The translations under genes and the position numbers were made by a program. The notes under the pieces are model-generated. The model searched no databases. It was not told where the DNA came from and was given only the letters and a program-made list of their open reading frames with translations. This document shows positions 23,352-32,101 of a DNA stretch of 34,767 nucleotides, one piece after another. The stretch comes from Candidatus Aminicenantota bacterium. Lineage in GTDB: Bacteria > Acidobacteriota > Aminicenantia > Aminicenantales > Aminicenantaceae. The stretch lies in NCBI GenBank assembly GCA_003648765.1, contig QMPV01000012.1, forward strand, positions 1-34,767. Direction: 5' to 3'. The stretch's first letter is position 1. Each line of letters begins with the position of its first letter.

Positions 23352-25109
23352 ATGATTCATCTAACCATAGACGGTAAAAAGTTAGAGGTAGAAGAAGGAA
23401 CTACCATCCTCCAAGCGGCCGAAAAAGCTGATATCCATATTCCCACCCTTTGCTTCCATCCTCTCCTAGAACCCTACGCCTCCTGCCGGGTCTGCATTGT
23501 CGAAGTTGAACATCAAGGTAAGAAAGAATTATTGACTTCCTGCAATACCCTGGTTCGTGAGGGAATGGTGGTTGAAACAGCTTCTGAACGGGTCCTGCGA
23601 GCCAGAAAATTGAATGTGGAAATGCTCCTGGCCCGGGCTCCGGCAGCTGAGCCCGTCAAAAAAATTGCCCAGGAGCTGGGTATTGAGAAACCTCGTTTTG
23701 AAATTAAGGATCCCCAAGAAAAATGTATTCTCTGTGGACTTTGCGTCCGGGCCTGTGAGGAGGTAGTAGGAGCCAATGCCATCAGTTTTATTAATCGAGG
23801 CCAAGAACGAGAAGTGGCTCCGCCTTTTGGAGAACCGAGCGAAGCTTGTATCGGTTGTACAGCCTGTGCTTTCTTCTGTCCTACTGGAGCTATCACTTAT
23901 GAAGATCTCTATGGACGCCAAGTCATCCATGAAGAACTTAATCTCGGGCCAGCTACAGCTATTCGGGTGCCTATTCGGCAAGCTGTGCCCATGGTACCTT
24001 TTATCGACGAAGACGCCTGCATTCATTTTAAGACGGGCAACTGCCAGCTGTGCGTCAAGGTCTGCGAAAAGGAAGCCATCAACCACGATATGAAAGAAGA
24101 AGAAATAGAAATCGAAGTGGGCTCCATCATCTTGGCCTCAGGTTTCAAACCCTTTGACGCCCGACGAATTCCAGCTTATGGTTACGGAAGATTTCCCAAC
24201 GTCATTACTGCTCTGGAATTTGAAAGATTGGTTAATGCCTCTGGACCTACTGGAGGAAAAATCCTTCTGGCGAATGGCCAAGAACCAAAAGCCGTGGGCA
24301 TCATTCATTGTGTGGGCTCACGAGATGAAAATTACAATGAGTATTGTTCCCGAGTCTGCTGCATGTACTCCCTCAAATTTGCTCATCTCATTAGAGAAAA
24401 AACTGAGGCTGATATCTATGATTTTTACATCGACATGCGGTGCTTTGGAAAAGGTTACGAAGAATTCTACCATCGTCTCCTTCACGAAGGGACTAAATTC
24501 ATCCGAGGCCGCGTGTCTGAAATTACTGACATTCCTTTAACCCCAGAAGAAGAAGGTAAACTTATCATTCGGGTTGAAGACACTCTGGTGGGCACTGTCA
24601 GACGAATCCCCGTCGACATGGTGATTTTAGCTACTGGACTTGAACCTAGTCTCGATCATAATGAGATTGCTCATATTTTCAATATTTCTTGCAGCCAAGA
24701 TACCTTCTTTCTGGAAAGACATCCCAAGCTCGCGCCGGTTTCCACTTTCTCTGATGGCATCTTTCTAGCCGGGACCTGTCAATCTCCCAAAGATATTCCT
24801 GATACAGTTGCCCAGGCTGGAGCTGCTGCTTCTGAAGCCCTGGCTTTGGCTGATAAGGGTACTTTTGAGCTCGAGCCCATAACTGCCGAAATAGATGAAA
24901 AACTCTGTGCAGGCTGCCAAATCTGCGTTTCTCTTTGTCCTTTCAATGCTATCACCTACAACAAAGAAAAGCATATTTCCGAAGTCAACGACGCCCTGTG
25001 CAAAGGTTGCGGAACCTGTGTCTCAGCCTGTCCCTCCGGGGCCGCCCAACAGAAACACTTCCGCGATCTACAGATAATGGCGGAGATTGAAGGACTTTTC
25101 ATTGACTAA
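23352..25109 (+). CDS. NuoG-like N-terminus fused to the C-terminal half of HdrA
   Basis: 585 residues. A [2Fe-2S] domain (C34, C45, C48, C64) and a two-cluster ferredoxin (C125/128/131/135 and C166/169/172/176) resemble the N-terminus of NuoG/HydA, without the His-Cys3 cluster motif and without an H-cluster. From about residue 202 the sequence is HdrA from its middle: AIRVPIRQAVPMVPFIDE, inserted-ferredoxin cluster C223/C231/C234/C238, the FAD-domain remainder with HCVGSRDE and YCSRVCCMYSLK (C320, C332, C336, C337, and K342 at the position of the flavin-contacting lysine of methanogen HdrA), and a C-terminal ferredoxin (C519/522/525/529 and C550/553/556/560). It lacks the first Rossmann motif, which is in the gene at 15980. 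It probably bridges NuoEF to the HdrA flavin. Start ATG after AAGGAGGTGAG. Confidence 0.92.
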   Translation: MIHLTIDGKKLEVEEGTTILQAAEKADIHIPTLCFHPLLEPYASCRVCIVEVEHQGKKELLTSCNTLVREGMVVETASERVLRARKLNVEMLLARAPAAEPVKKIAQELGIEKPRFEIKDPQEKCILCGLCVRACEEVVGANAISFINRGQEREVAPPFGEPSEACIGCTACAFFCPTGAITYEDLYGRQVIHEELNLGPATAIRVPIRQAVPMVPFIDEDACIHFKTGNCQLCVKVCEKEAINHDMKEEEIEIEVGSIILASGFKPFDARRIPAYGYGRFPNVITALEFERLVNASGPTGGKILLANGQEPKAVGIIHCVGSRDENYNEYCSRVCCMYSLKFAHLIREKTEADIYDFYIDMRCFGKGYEEFYHRLLHEGTKFIRGRVSEITDIPLTPEEEGKLIIRVEDTLVGTVRRIPVDMVILATGLEPSLDHNEIAHIFNISCSQDTFFLERHPKLAPVSTFSDGIFLAGTCQSPKDIPDTVAQAGAAASEALALADKGTFELEPITAEIDEKLCAGCQICVSLCPFNAITYNKEKHISEVNDALCKGCGTCVSACPSGAAQQKHFRDLQIMAEIEGLFID

Positions 25110-25116
25110 AAAATAG

Positions 25117-25145
25117 TGGATAATCATTTTTAATTTGTCTATAAT
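25117..25145 (+). promoter_or_regulatory. Internal promoter ahead of mvhDGA
   Basis: A consensus -10 TATAAT (25140-25145) lies 17 bases after TGGATA (25117-25122, four of six matches to TTGACA). It sits in the only sizeable gap (86 bp) of the 16-gene cluster. The predicted start near 25152 leaves a short leader with AAGGAGG before the mvhD ATG at 25196. It would allow the [NiFe] hydrogenase genes to be expressed apart from the Hdr/Nuo genes. Confidence 0.55.
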
Positions 25146-25195
25146 ACAAAGTTTCGCGTCGGCATAGACCGAAAAAACATGGAAGGAGGCCAACT

Positions 25196-25627
25196 ATGAG
25201 TCAGCAAGCCTTCGAACCCAAGCTAGTTGGCTTCTTGTGTAATTGGTGTTCCTATACCGGGGCTGACCTCGCCGGAACAGCCCGGATGACCTACGCTCCC
25301 AATCTCCGGATAATCAGGGTCATGTGTAGTGGCCGAGTGGATCCTCAATTTGTGCTCAAAGCTTTTCAGGAAGGAGCGGATGGAGTTCTTATCTCCGGCT
25401 GCCATCCCGGCGATTGCCATTACCAAGAAGGCAACTACAAAGCCCTCCGAAGGCACCGCCTACTATCCAAAATGTTGGAACAATTTGGCATCGAAAAAGA
25501 ACGTTTTCGTCTGGAATGGGTTTCCGCCGCAGAAGGTGCTAAATTCCAGAAAGTCTGTAATGAATTCACTGAACAAATCAGAAAATTAGGACCATTGTCC
25601 TGGAATGGAGGAAAAAAGAATGAGTGA
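25196..25627 (+). CDS. mvhD: MvhD-type [2Fe-2S] electron-transfer subunit
   Basis: 143 residues with the five cysteines of the MvhD/FlpD family: C15 and C18 ([12 protein letters not shown]), C44 (VMCSGRVDP), C69 and C74 ([10 protein letters not shown]). MvhD carries electrons from the [NiFe] hydrogenase (MvhAG) to the flavin subunit HdrA. The length is standard for the stand-alone subunit. Its presence between HdrA-C and MvhGA is the strongest contextual evidence that hydrogenase and Hdr modules form one complex. Its stop overlaps the mvhG start (ATGAGTGA). Confidence 0.95.
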   Translation: MSQQAFEPKLVGFLCNWCSYTGADLAGTARMTYAPNLRIIRVMCSGRVDPQFVLKAFQEGADGVLISGCHPGDCHYQEGNYKALRRHRLLSKMLEQFGIEKERFRLEWVSAAEGAKFQKVCNEFTEQIRKLGPLSWNGGKKNE

Positions 25628-26600
25628 TCAGAAGCCAAAAGTAGCTTTTTACTGGTGTGCATCCTGCGGAGGATGCGAAGAAGCTGTGATTGACCTGGCC
25701 GAAGATATCCTCAAAGTAGTGGAAGCTGTTGATATTGTTTTCTGGCCGGTAGCTCTCGATTTCAAGAAAAGTGACGTTGAAGCAATGGAAGACGGGTCAA
25801 TCGCAGTGAGTTTTATCAATGGAGCTGTGCGCCTCTCGGAACAAGAAGAGATGGTTAAATTGCTCCGCCGAAAATCTCAATTAGTCGTGGCCTTTGGCAG
25901 CTGCGCCCATTTGGGAGGAATTCCCGGGTTGGCTAATTTCTGGGACAAAGAATCCATTTTTAATCGAGCCTATCATACGACTCCTTCCACTGATAATCCT
26001 GAAGGGGTGGTTCCCCAAGAAAAATGCACTATTGACGGGAAGGAGTTATACTTACCAAGTTTTTTTAATACTGTTTATGCTCTTGATCAGGTTATCGATG
26101 TGGATTATTACCTCCCGGGATGTGCTCCTCCTCGAGACCTCATTATGAATGCTGTTCAGGCCATTCTTGAAGGTAACCTCCCTCCTAAGGGATCCGTGCT
26201 CTCTCCCAACAAAGCCCTCTGTGAAGACTGCGACCGCAATGACACCAAACCCGAAAAATTAGCCATCAAAGATATTAAACGTCCTTGGGAAGTTATTCTC
26301 GATCCCGAAGTTTGTTTCTTGGCTCAAGGGGTCATTTGTCTTGGCCCGGCCACCAGAACAGGTTGCGGCCAACGCTGCATTAGCGCCAACATGCCCTGTC
26401 GTGGTTGCTTCGGACCAACCGACCAAGTTATTGATATGGGAGCCAAATTCCTGGCAGCCTTTGCTTCTATTTTGGATGCTGATGACGAAAGCGAAGTGGA
26501 AAAAATTGTCGAGACAATCGTGGATCCTGCTGGCACCTTTTACCGCTTCAGTCTGCCAACATCCATTCTCAGACGACGTAAAATGGAGGAAAAACGATGA
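25620..26600 (+). CDS. mvhG: [NiFe]-hydrogenase small subunit, Mvh type (group 3c-like)
   Basis: 326 residues, cytoplasmic (no twin-arginine signal). Proximal cluster ligands are C16-x2-C19 (ASCGGCE), C95 (GSCAHLGG) and C168 (LPGCAPP). Further clusters use C201/C204 (LCEDCDRN), C232, C240, C249, C253, C260 and C263. I chose the ATG at 25620 because GGAGGA at 25607-25612 is ideally spaced; an upstream ATG at 25605 would start before this site. The protein passes electrons from the Ni-Fe site of MvhA to MvhD. Its last bases overlap the mvhA start (ATGA). Confidence 0.95.
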   Translation: MSDQKPKVAFYWCASCGGCEEAVIDLAEDILKVVEAVDIVFWPVALDFKKSDVEAMEDGSIAVSFINGAVRLSEQEEMVKLLRRKSQLVVAFGSCAHLGGIPGLANFWDKESIFNRAYHTTPSTDNPEGVVPQEKCTIDGKELYLPSFFNTVYALDQVIDVDYYLPGCAPPRDLIMNAVQAILEGNLPPKGSVLSPNKALCEDCDRNDTKPEKLAIKDIKRPWEVILDPEVCFLAQGVICLGPATRTGCGQRCISANMPCRGCFGPTDQVIDMGAKFLAAFASILDADDESEVEKIVETIVDPAGTFYRFSLPTSILRRRKMEEKR

Positions 26601-28057
26601 GTCAAAGAATTACAATTGATCCCATAACTAGGTTAGAAGGCCATGGCAAAATAGAAATATTTTTGGACGATAAAGGCGATGTTGAACGGGCTTTTCTCCA
26701 GATTCCTGAACTCCGGGGATTCGAACAATTTGCCGTAGGTCGACCTGCCGAAGAAATGCCCCGGATCACTCCTCGAATCTGCGGTGTCTGCCCCACGGCT
26801 CACCATATGGCTTCCACTAAAACTCTGGATGATCTCTTTAAAGTAGAGCCCACCCCTGCAGCCCGGATGATTAGAGAGTTAATTTATAACGCCTTCCAAT
26901 TTGAAGACCATACGCTTCATTTCTTTTTTCTAGGCGGACCGGACTTCGTTGTTGGTCCCAAAGCCCCCAAAGCCGAACGCAATATACTCGGCGTAATCGG
27001 CAAAGTTGGTCTGGAAATTGGGGGAAAAGTTATCCGAGCTAGAAGGGAAGCCCGAGACATTATCAATTACCTTGGAGGTAAAGTAATTCATCCCGTTTGT
27101 GGCCTTCCTGGTGGTGTTTCCAAACCACTGGATGAAGAACACCGACTCCAATTTTTGGAAACCGCCAAATTCATCCGGGAATTTGCCCTCTTTGCTCTCC
27201 AGATCTTTGATGATGTCGTTCTCAAAAATAAAGAATACGTCGAACTAGTCACTGGTGATGCCTATAAGATGGAAACTTATTATATGGGACTGGTGAATAA
27301 AGATAACAAAGTTGACTTTTATGACGGCGACGTTCGGGTAGTTGATCCCGAAGGCAAAGAATTTGCCAAATTTAAACCCCATGAATATCTTGATCATATT
27401 GCCGAACATGTGGAACCTTGGACCTATATCAAATTCCCCTTCTTAAAGAAAGTCGGTTGGAAAGGTTTTGTTGAGGGTAAAAATAGCGGCATTTTCCGAG
27501 TGGCTCCTCTCGCTCGACTAAATGCTTCTGATGGGATGGCTACGCCCTTGGCTCAGGAAGCCTATGAAAAAATGTACGAAACACTGGGGGGCAAACCTTC
27601 CCACCACACCCTCGCCTTTCATTGGGCTCGCCTTATTGAAGCTCTCCAGGCAGCGGAAAAGATGGTTGAACTTCTGGAAAATAAAGACATCACTGATCCC
27701 AATATTCGGAATATTCCCACAGAAACTCCCACAGAAGGAATAGGTATTGTTGAAGCTCCTCGAGGAACTCTTATTCACCACTACAAAACAGATGAAAGAG
27801 GTATCATTACCGAAGCCAACCTAATTGTGGCCACTGTTAACAACGCGGCGGCCATAACCATGTCCATCGAAAAAGCAGCCAAAGCCTTTATTAAAGGGGG
27901 CAAAGTAGACGAGGGAATTCTCAATCTGGCGGAGATGGCCTTCCGACCCTATGATCCCTGTCACGCTTGCGGAACTCACGCCCTACCTGGAGATATGCCT
28001 CTTGAAATCCGGATTTACGATCACGAAGGGGAACTAGTCAAGAAACTGAAAAAATAA
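26597..28057 (+). CDS. mvhA: [NiFe]-hydrogenase large subunit, Mvh type (group 3c-like)
   Basis: 486 residues with all four Ni-Fe ligands: C62 and C65 in RICGVCPTAHH, and C455 and C458 in DPCHACGTH (H461). It splits or forms H2 in the cytoplasm. A 25-residue tail follows H461 (beginning ALPGDMPLEIRIYDHEG); in many [NiFe] hydrogenases a C-terminal extension is removed by a specific endopeptidase after Ni insertion, but neither that protease nor hyp maturation genes are in the window. The gene ends the operon, 15 bp before a strong terminator. With MvhG, MvhD, Hdr and Nuo subunits it would feed H2 electrons to a bifurcating flavin. Confidence 0.95.
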   Translation: MSQRITIDPITRLEGHGKIEIFLDDKGDVERAFLQIPELRGFEQFAVGRPAEEMPRITPRICGVCPTAHHMASTKTLDDLFKVEPTPAARMIRELIYNAFQFEDHTLHFFFLGGPDFVVGPKAPKAERNILGVIGKVGLEIGGKVIRARREARDIINYLGGKVIHPVCGLPGGVSKPLDEEHRLQFLETAKFIREFALFALQIFDDVVLKNKEYVELVTGDAYKMETYYMGLVNKDNKVDFYDGDVRVVDPEGKEFAKFKPHEYLDHIAEHVEPWTYIKFPFLKKVGWKGFVEGKNSGIFRVAPLARLNASDGMATPLAQEAYEKMYETLGGKPSHHTLAFHWARLIEALQAAEKMVELLENKDITDPNIRNIPTETPTEGIGIVEAPRGTLIHHYKTDERGIITEANLIVATVNNAAAITMSIEKAAKAFIKGGKVDEGILNLAEMAFRPYDPCHACGTHALPGDMPLEIRIYDHEGELVKKLKK

Positions 28058-28072
28058 GGTGGTGATTCTCTC

Positions 28073-28107
28073 AGGCCCTTTCTCTGGAAAGAAAGGGCCT
28101 TTTTCTT
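28073..28107 (+). terminator. Intrinsic terminator of the hdr/nuo/mvh operon
   Basis: AGGCCCTTTCT (28073-28083) pairs perfectly with AGAAAGGGCCT (28090-28100) around a 6-base loop, and the run TTTTTCTT follows. It is a classic Rho-independent terminator 15 bp after the mvhA stop. Confidence 0.92.
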
Positions 28108-28599
28108 GTAAAAATCCTGTTTCTATATCTTAGAACTAAAAAGAAGATCTTAATCATACTTTTTCTCGCCTAGAGAGGGAATCTTTAATCCCTAAAAAAT
28201 CATAGCTAAATTTCCTCTTCTCACCGGAGCAATTAAGGAGAAGAATTTACATTAGGTAAGCCAGCTGGAAAAGAGCTCTTAACTTAGTTGAAGAAACGCT
28301 TGCTTTTACCCAGGCACCCCGTCTAACTTTGGCTCTTACCAGAACCCTCCATCCAATTTGAAAATTAAGTCTAAAAACCATTAACTTGTCTCACGAGGCT
28401 GCTGGAAAATAGAAAATATGAGGAGATAATCATTAACTAAGAACATGGGGACAATGAGATTGAAATTCCAAAGGAGAGCCTTTTAGCCCTTATTTCACCA
28501 AAGATTTCTTTAGGTGAGGAATTTTTCCCTACTTTAGCTTGATATCTTCATTAAAGTGCTTTAAAATGAAGCCTATAATTAAAGTTCCATTGATTTAAC
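28108..28599. other. Intergenic region upstream of the histidine kinase gene
   Basis: About 490 bp without a recognisable gene on either strand. It holds an imperfect hairpin, TCACC...GGTGA at 28495-28517, whose arms continue as AAA/TTT around one bulged base, and the weak -10 element of the kinase gene. Nothing else was seen. Confidence 0.4.
28574..28579 (+). promoter_or_regulatory. Candidate -10 element of the histidine kinase gene
   Basis: A consensus TATAAT stands 20 bases before the kinase ATG at 28600. The hexamer 17 bases upstream (TTAAAG) is a poor -35 match, so an activator may be needed. A start near 28586 would give a 14-base leader, which fits the lack of a ribosome site before the ATG. 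Confidence 0.35.
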
Positions 28600-30591
28600 A
28601 TGAATCCACCACAGCTCTCCTTAAGAACAAAATTAATCCTTAGTTTCCTAGTGGTCATAATTTTTGGTGGTCTAATTTCCTTGATTATCGGCTGGCGCAT
28701 AGTAAAAAACACTCTTATCAGTCAAGCTCAACTAAAAGTTAAACATGACCTTTCAGCTGCCTGGATGGTCTTTAATGAACGCCTTAACGACATTAAAGAC
28801 ATTATTGCTCTGACTTCCGCCCGGGAAAGCCTTCACCAGGCGCTTCAGGAAAAGCGCCAAGATATTCTTCTTAAGTACCTCCAAAGAGTCCGTCAGGGAT
28901 ACGCTCTCGACTTTCTCAACCTGACCGATGCTCGAGGGCAAGTGGTCATTCGGACCAGAAATCCAGCTCATACCGGTGACGATCAGTCGAATGATGAATT
29001 AGTCTCCCGAGCTCTTCAAGGAGTTACCGTAGCTGCGCCTCAAATAATTCCCCGGAAAGAACTTCTCAAAGAAGGTCCTGATTTAGCTGAAAGAGCCAAG
29101 ATGAAAATTTTACCCACCCCTAAAGCCGCCCCTCGGGAGGAAAACATCGAAACGCGAGGCATGGTGTTAAAAGCCGCCGCCCCCCTTATTGATGAAAGTG
29201 GCCAAATATTGGGCGCTCTTTATGGGGGTTTGCTTTTGAATCGCAATTATGAAATTGTCGACCGAGTCAAAGGTATCGTTTATAAAGACGAAAAATACAA
29301 GGGTCGAGAAATTGGTACAGCCACTATTTTCCAGCACGACCTGCGCATCTCCACTAATGTCCGCAATAAAGATGGCAGCCGAGCCATCGGTACCCGGGTC
29401 TCCCGAGAAGTTAGTCAAGCCGTTTTGAAAGAAGGGCAACCTTGGATTGATCGAGCCTTTGTAGTCAATGATTGGTATATTACCGCCTATGAACCCATTC
29501 GCAACATTGAAGGACGCATTATCGGTATGTTGTATGTCGGCATGCTGGAAAAACCCTATTTGGACACTACTAATCGCGTGATGCTTACCTTTACCGGAAT
29601 GGCCTCTCTCTGTGTAGTAGTTCTTCTAATTATCCTCTATTTCTCCACGACCAGGATTATCAATCCCCTCCAAAAAATGGTGACCGCCACTCAATGGATT
29701 GCCCAAGGTGACCTCTCCCATAAAGTAGATGTGACTTCTAGCGATGAAATCGGCCAATTAGCTGCTTCCTTCAACGTGATGGTGGACAATCTTAAAGAAG
29801 CCAATCGAAAACTTATTGAATGGGGCAAAACTCTGGAAAAAAAAGTAGAAGAAAGAACTAAAGAATTATGCGCTATGCAAGCCCATCTGATTCAATCTGA
29901 AAAATTAGCTTCCCTCGGAAAATTAGCGGCAGGCATTGCGCATGAAATCAATAATCCTTTGGGCGGCATTCTAATTTACAGCCATCTTCTCTTGGAAGAT
30001 ACCGATAAAAATAGTCCTCACTATGAAAATTTAAAAAAAATCGTTAAAGAAACAGCCCGATGTAAAGAGATTGTCAAAAGGCTTTTGGAATTCGCGCGAC
30101 CCAAAGAACCGGAATTTACCTTGATCGATATCAATGAAATTGTCGAGAAATCCCTCTCTATCGTGGAAAGACAGGTGCTTTTCCAGAATATCAAAATCAT
30201 CAAAGATTATGATCCTCATCTCCCTAGAACAGTAGCTGACGGAGCTCAATTACAACAGGTGTTTACCAATATTATTATTAATGCGGCTGAAGCAATGAAT
30301 GGCCAAGGAACTCTCACGATTAAAACCTACCGAGATCCGGAGGATAAATATCTCCACATTTCCTTCGCCGACACCGGCCATGGCATAAGCGAAGAGGATA
30401 AAAGAAGAATTTTTGAACCCTTTTTCACGACGAAGGAGGTTGGCCAAGGCACCGGTTTAGGACTGGCTATAAGCTACAGCATAATCCAAAAACATCAAGG
30501 AACTATTGAAGTTATTAGTCAACCCCAAGAAGGAGCCACTTTTATTGTTAAACTTCCCATTAGGAAAGACGGGGATGAAGAAAAAACATAA
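28600..30591 (+). CDS. Sensor histidine kinase with extracytoplasmic Cache-like domain
   Basis: 663 residues. There is a membrane helix at about 11-32, a long extracytoplasmic region (33-326) resembling a Cache sensor (GTATIFQHDLRISTNV...GTRVS; DWYITAYEPIRN), a second helix (327-348), a HAMP domain (about 349-400), and a short coiled coil. The kinase core has H448 in the H-box GIAHEINNPLGG, then N-box, G1 FADTGHGIS, FFTTKEVGQGTGLGLAIS and a usual C-terminus. This is the NtrB-like kinase class that pairs with NtrC-type regulators; the regulator gene overlaps its end by 17 bp. Cache domains bind small molecules such as organic acids; the ligand here is unknown. No Shine-Dalgarno sequence precedes the ATG at 28600. 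Confidence 0.94.
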   Translation: MNPPQLSLRTKLILSFLVVIIFGGLISLIIGWRIVKNTLISQAQLKVKHDLSAAWMVFNERLNDIKDIIALTSARESLHQALQEKRQDILLKYLQRVRQGYALDFLNLTDARGQVVIRTRNPAHTGDDQSNDELVSRALQGVTVAAPQIIPRKELLKEGPDLAERAKMKILPTPKAAPREENIETRGMVLKAAAPLIDESGQILGALYGGLLLNRNYEIVDRVKGIVYKDEKYKGREIGTATIFQHDLRISTNVRNKDGSRAIGTRVSREVSQAVLKEGQPWIDRAFVVNDWYITAYEPIRNIEGRIIGMLYVGMLEKPYLDTTNRVMLTFTGMASLCVVVLLIILYFSTTRIINPLQKMVTATQWIAQGDLSHKVDVTSSDEIGQLAASFNVMVDNLKEANRKLIEWGKTLEKKVEERTKELCAMQAHLIQSEKLASLGKLAAGIAHEINNPLGGILIYSHLLLEDTDKNSPHYENLKKIVKETARCKEIVKRLLEFARPKEPEFTLIDINEIVEKSLSIVERQVLFQNIKIIKDYDPHLPRTVADGAQLQQVFTNIIINAAEAMNGQGTLTIKTYRDPEDKYLHISFADTGHGISEEDKRRIFEPFFTTKEVGQGTGLGLAISYSIIQKHQGTIEVISQPQEGATFIVKLPIRKDGDEEKT

Positions 30592-31951
30592 AATTCTGAT
30601 TGTCGATGATGAGGAGGCAATTCGCGACTCTTGCAGTCAAGTTCTCCGCCGGGCCGGTTACTGGGTTAAGACAGCTGTCGACGCCCTGGAAGGTTTAAAC
30701 TTGATCACTCAGGAAACTTTTGATGTTGTTCTACTCGATTTAAAGTTACCTCGACTTAATGGCCTGGAAGCTCTTCCCCAGTTCAAGAAAAAACAACCTG
30801 AATTGCCAGTCATCATTATTACTGGTTATGCCACTATAGAATCTGCGGTGGAAGCTATCAAAAAAGGGGCCTTTGATTATTTGGCCAAACCTTTCAGTCC
30901 CCAAGAACTTCGGGTTATCATTAAAAAAGCCCTGCAGGCCAAAAGTTCTATTCTCTCTCTCCCTGAGTTGGAAAAAGGTGAATTTCCGGAGGATTTCTCC
31001 GATTTTGATATGGTCGTTGGCGCTAGCCCAGTTATGAAGAAAGTTTTAGAAATTGTTCGGCGAGTCAGCCCAACTGATAGCACCGTGCTTATTACTGGAG
31101 AAAGTGGCACCGGTAAAGAACTTCTAGCTCGAGAAATACACAAACACAGTCCCCGCCGCCAAGCTCCTTTTGTCGTGGTTGACTGTGGCGCCCTGGTGGA
31201 GACTTTGTTCGAAAGCGAACTTTTCGGGCATGTTAAAGGATCTTTTACCGGCGCTTATGCTACTAAACATGGCCGTTTCGAAGTGGCCAATGGCGGAACA
31301 ATCTTTTTAGACGAAATCAGTAATATTTCTCTTAATATTCAGGCTAAGCTTCTCCGGGTAATCCAAGAAAGGGAAGTAACTCGCATCGGTAGTTCTCGAC
31401 CGATTAAAGTAGATGTTCGCATCATTGCGGCCACCAACCAAGATCTGGCTGCCTGTGTGCGACAAGGAACGTTTCGGGAGGACCTCTTTTACCGGCTAAG
31501 TGTGGTCCCAATTCACCTGCCCCCTCTTCGGGAAAGAAAGGAAGACATTCCTTACTTAATTGACTATTTTCTCCAAAAATATTGCCAGAAAGCGAAAAAA
31601 AGACTCAAAACCATTCCGCCTCAAGTTAAAAAAGCTCTTATGAATTATGATTGGCCAGGAAATATCCGCGAGCTAGAAAATACTATTGAAAGAGCTGTGG
31701 TTCTCGCTCAAGGCGACGAACTGGAAATGGCCGACTTAATCTATCATGGATTAGGAACTAGATACTCATCTTTTCCTCCCGGAGGCGAATTTAAATCATT
31801 AGAGGAAATAGAAAAAGAATATATCAAACTAGTGCTGCAAGCCCAGGGAGGCAATAAAAGCAGAACAGCAAAAATTTTAGGGATTGATCGCAAAACTCTT
31901 TTGGCGAAAATAAAAAAATATAATCTAGGAGAAAAAGTCGACTCTGACTAG
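30575..31951 (+). CDS. NtrC-family sigma-54-dependent response regulator
   Basis: 458 residues. The receiver domain (1-120) has D11/D12, phosphoacceptor D55, T83 and K105. The AAA+ domain (about 145-390) has Walker A GESGTGKE, the sigma-54 contact loop GSFTGA, Walker B GGTIFLDE and arginine-finger region LFYRLSV. The C-terminus has a Fis-type helix-turn-helix ([21 protein letters not shown]). All parts needed to activate sigma-54 promoters are intact. I chose the ATG at 30575 ([13 protein letters not shown]) because the receiver starts there. It overlaps the kinase gene by 17 bp. A sigma-54 promoter 150 bp downstream of its stop, ahead of hydrogenase genes, is the obvious candidate target. 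Confidence 0.95.
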   Translation: MKKKHKILIVDDEEAIRDSCSQVLRRAGYWVKTAVDALEGLNLITQETFDVVLLDLKLPRLNGLEALPQFKKKQPELPVIIITGYATIESAVEAIKKGAFDYLAKPFSPQELRVIIKKALQAKSSILSLPELEKGEFPEDFSDFDMVVGASPVMKKVLEIVRRVSPTDSTVLITGESGTGKELLAREIHKHSPRRQAPFVVVDCGALVETLFESELFGHVKGSFTGAYATKHGRFEVANGGTIFLDEISNISLNIQAKLLRVIQEREVTRIGSSRPIKVDVRIIAATNQDLAACVRQGTFREDLFYRLSVVPIHLPPLRERKEDIPYLIDYFLQKYCQKAKKRLKTIPPQVKKALMNYDWPGNIRELENTIERAVVLAQGDELEMADLIYHGLGTRYSSFPPGGEFKSLEEIEKEYIKLVLQAQGGNKSRTAKILGIDRKTLLAKIKKYNLGEKVDSD

Positions 31952-32000
31952 GTCAAAAATGGACAGAAGTGGGGAAAAATTCTCCTGAAAGCAAAGGGGG

Positions 32001-32047
32001 ATCTTTTAGATAGGGAACATGGCTCATGCTTTTACTATCCTAAAGAT
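32001..32047. promoter_or_regulatory. Imperfect dyad, candidate activator site for the sigma-54 promoter
   Basis: ATCTTTTAGATAG (32001-32013) and CTATCCTAAAGAT (32035-32047) are inverted repeats matching at 11 of 13 positions, 21 bases apart. They lie 55-100 bp upstream of the -24 box, where enhancer-binding regulators of the NtrC class bind. Confidence 0.45.
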
Positions 32048-32101
32048 AATAAATAAATTACAGATAAATATCTCTTACTAAGCCAGCCTCATTATTAAAT
32101 A

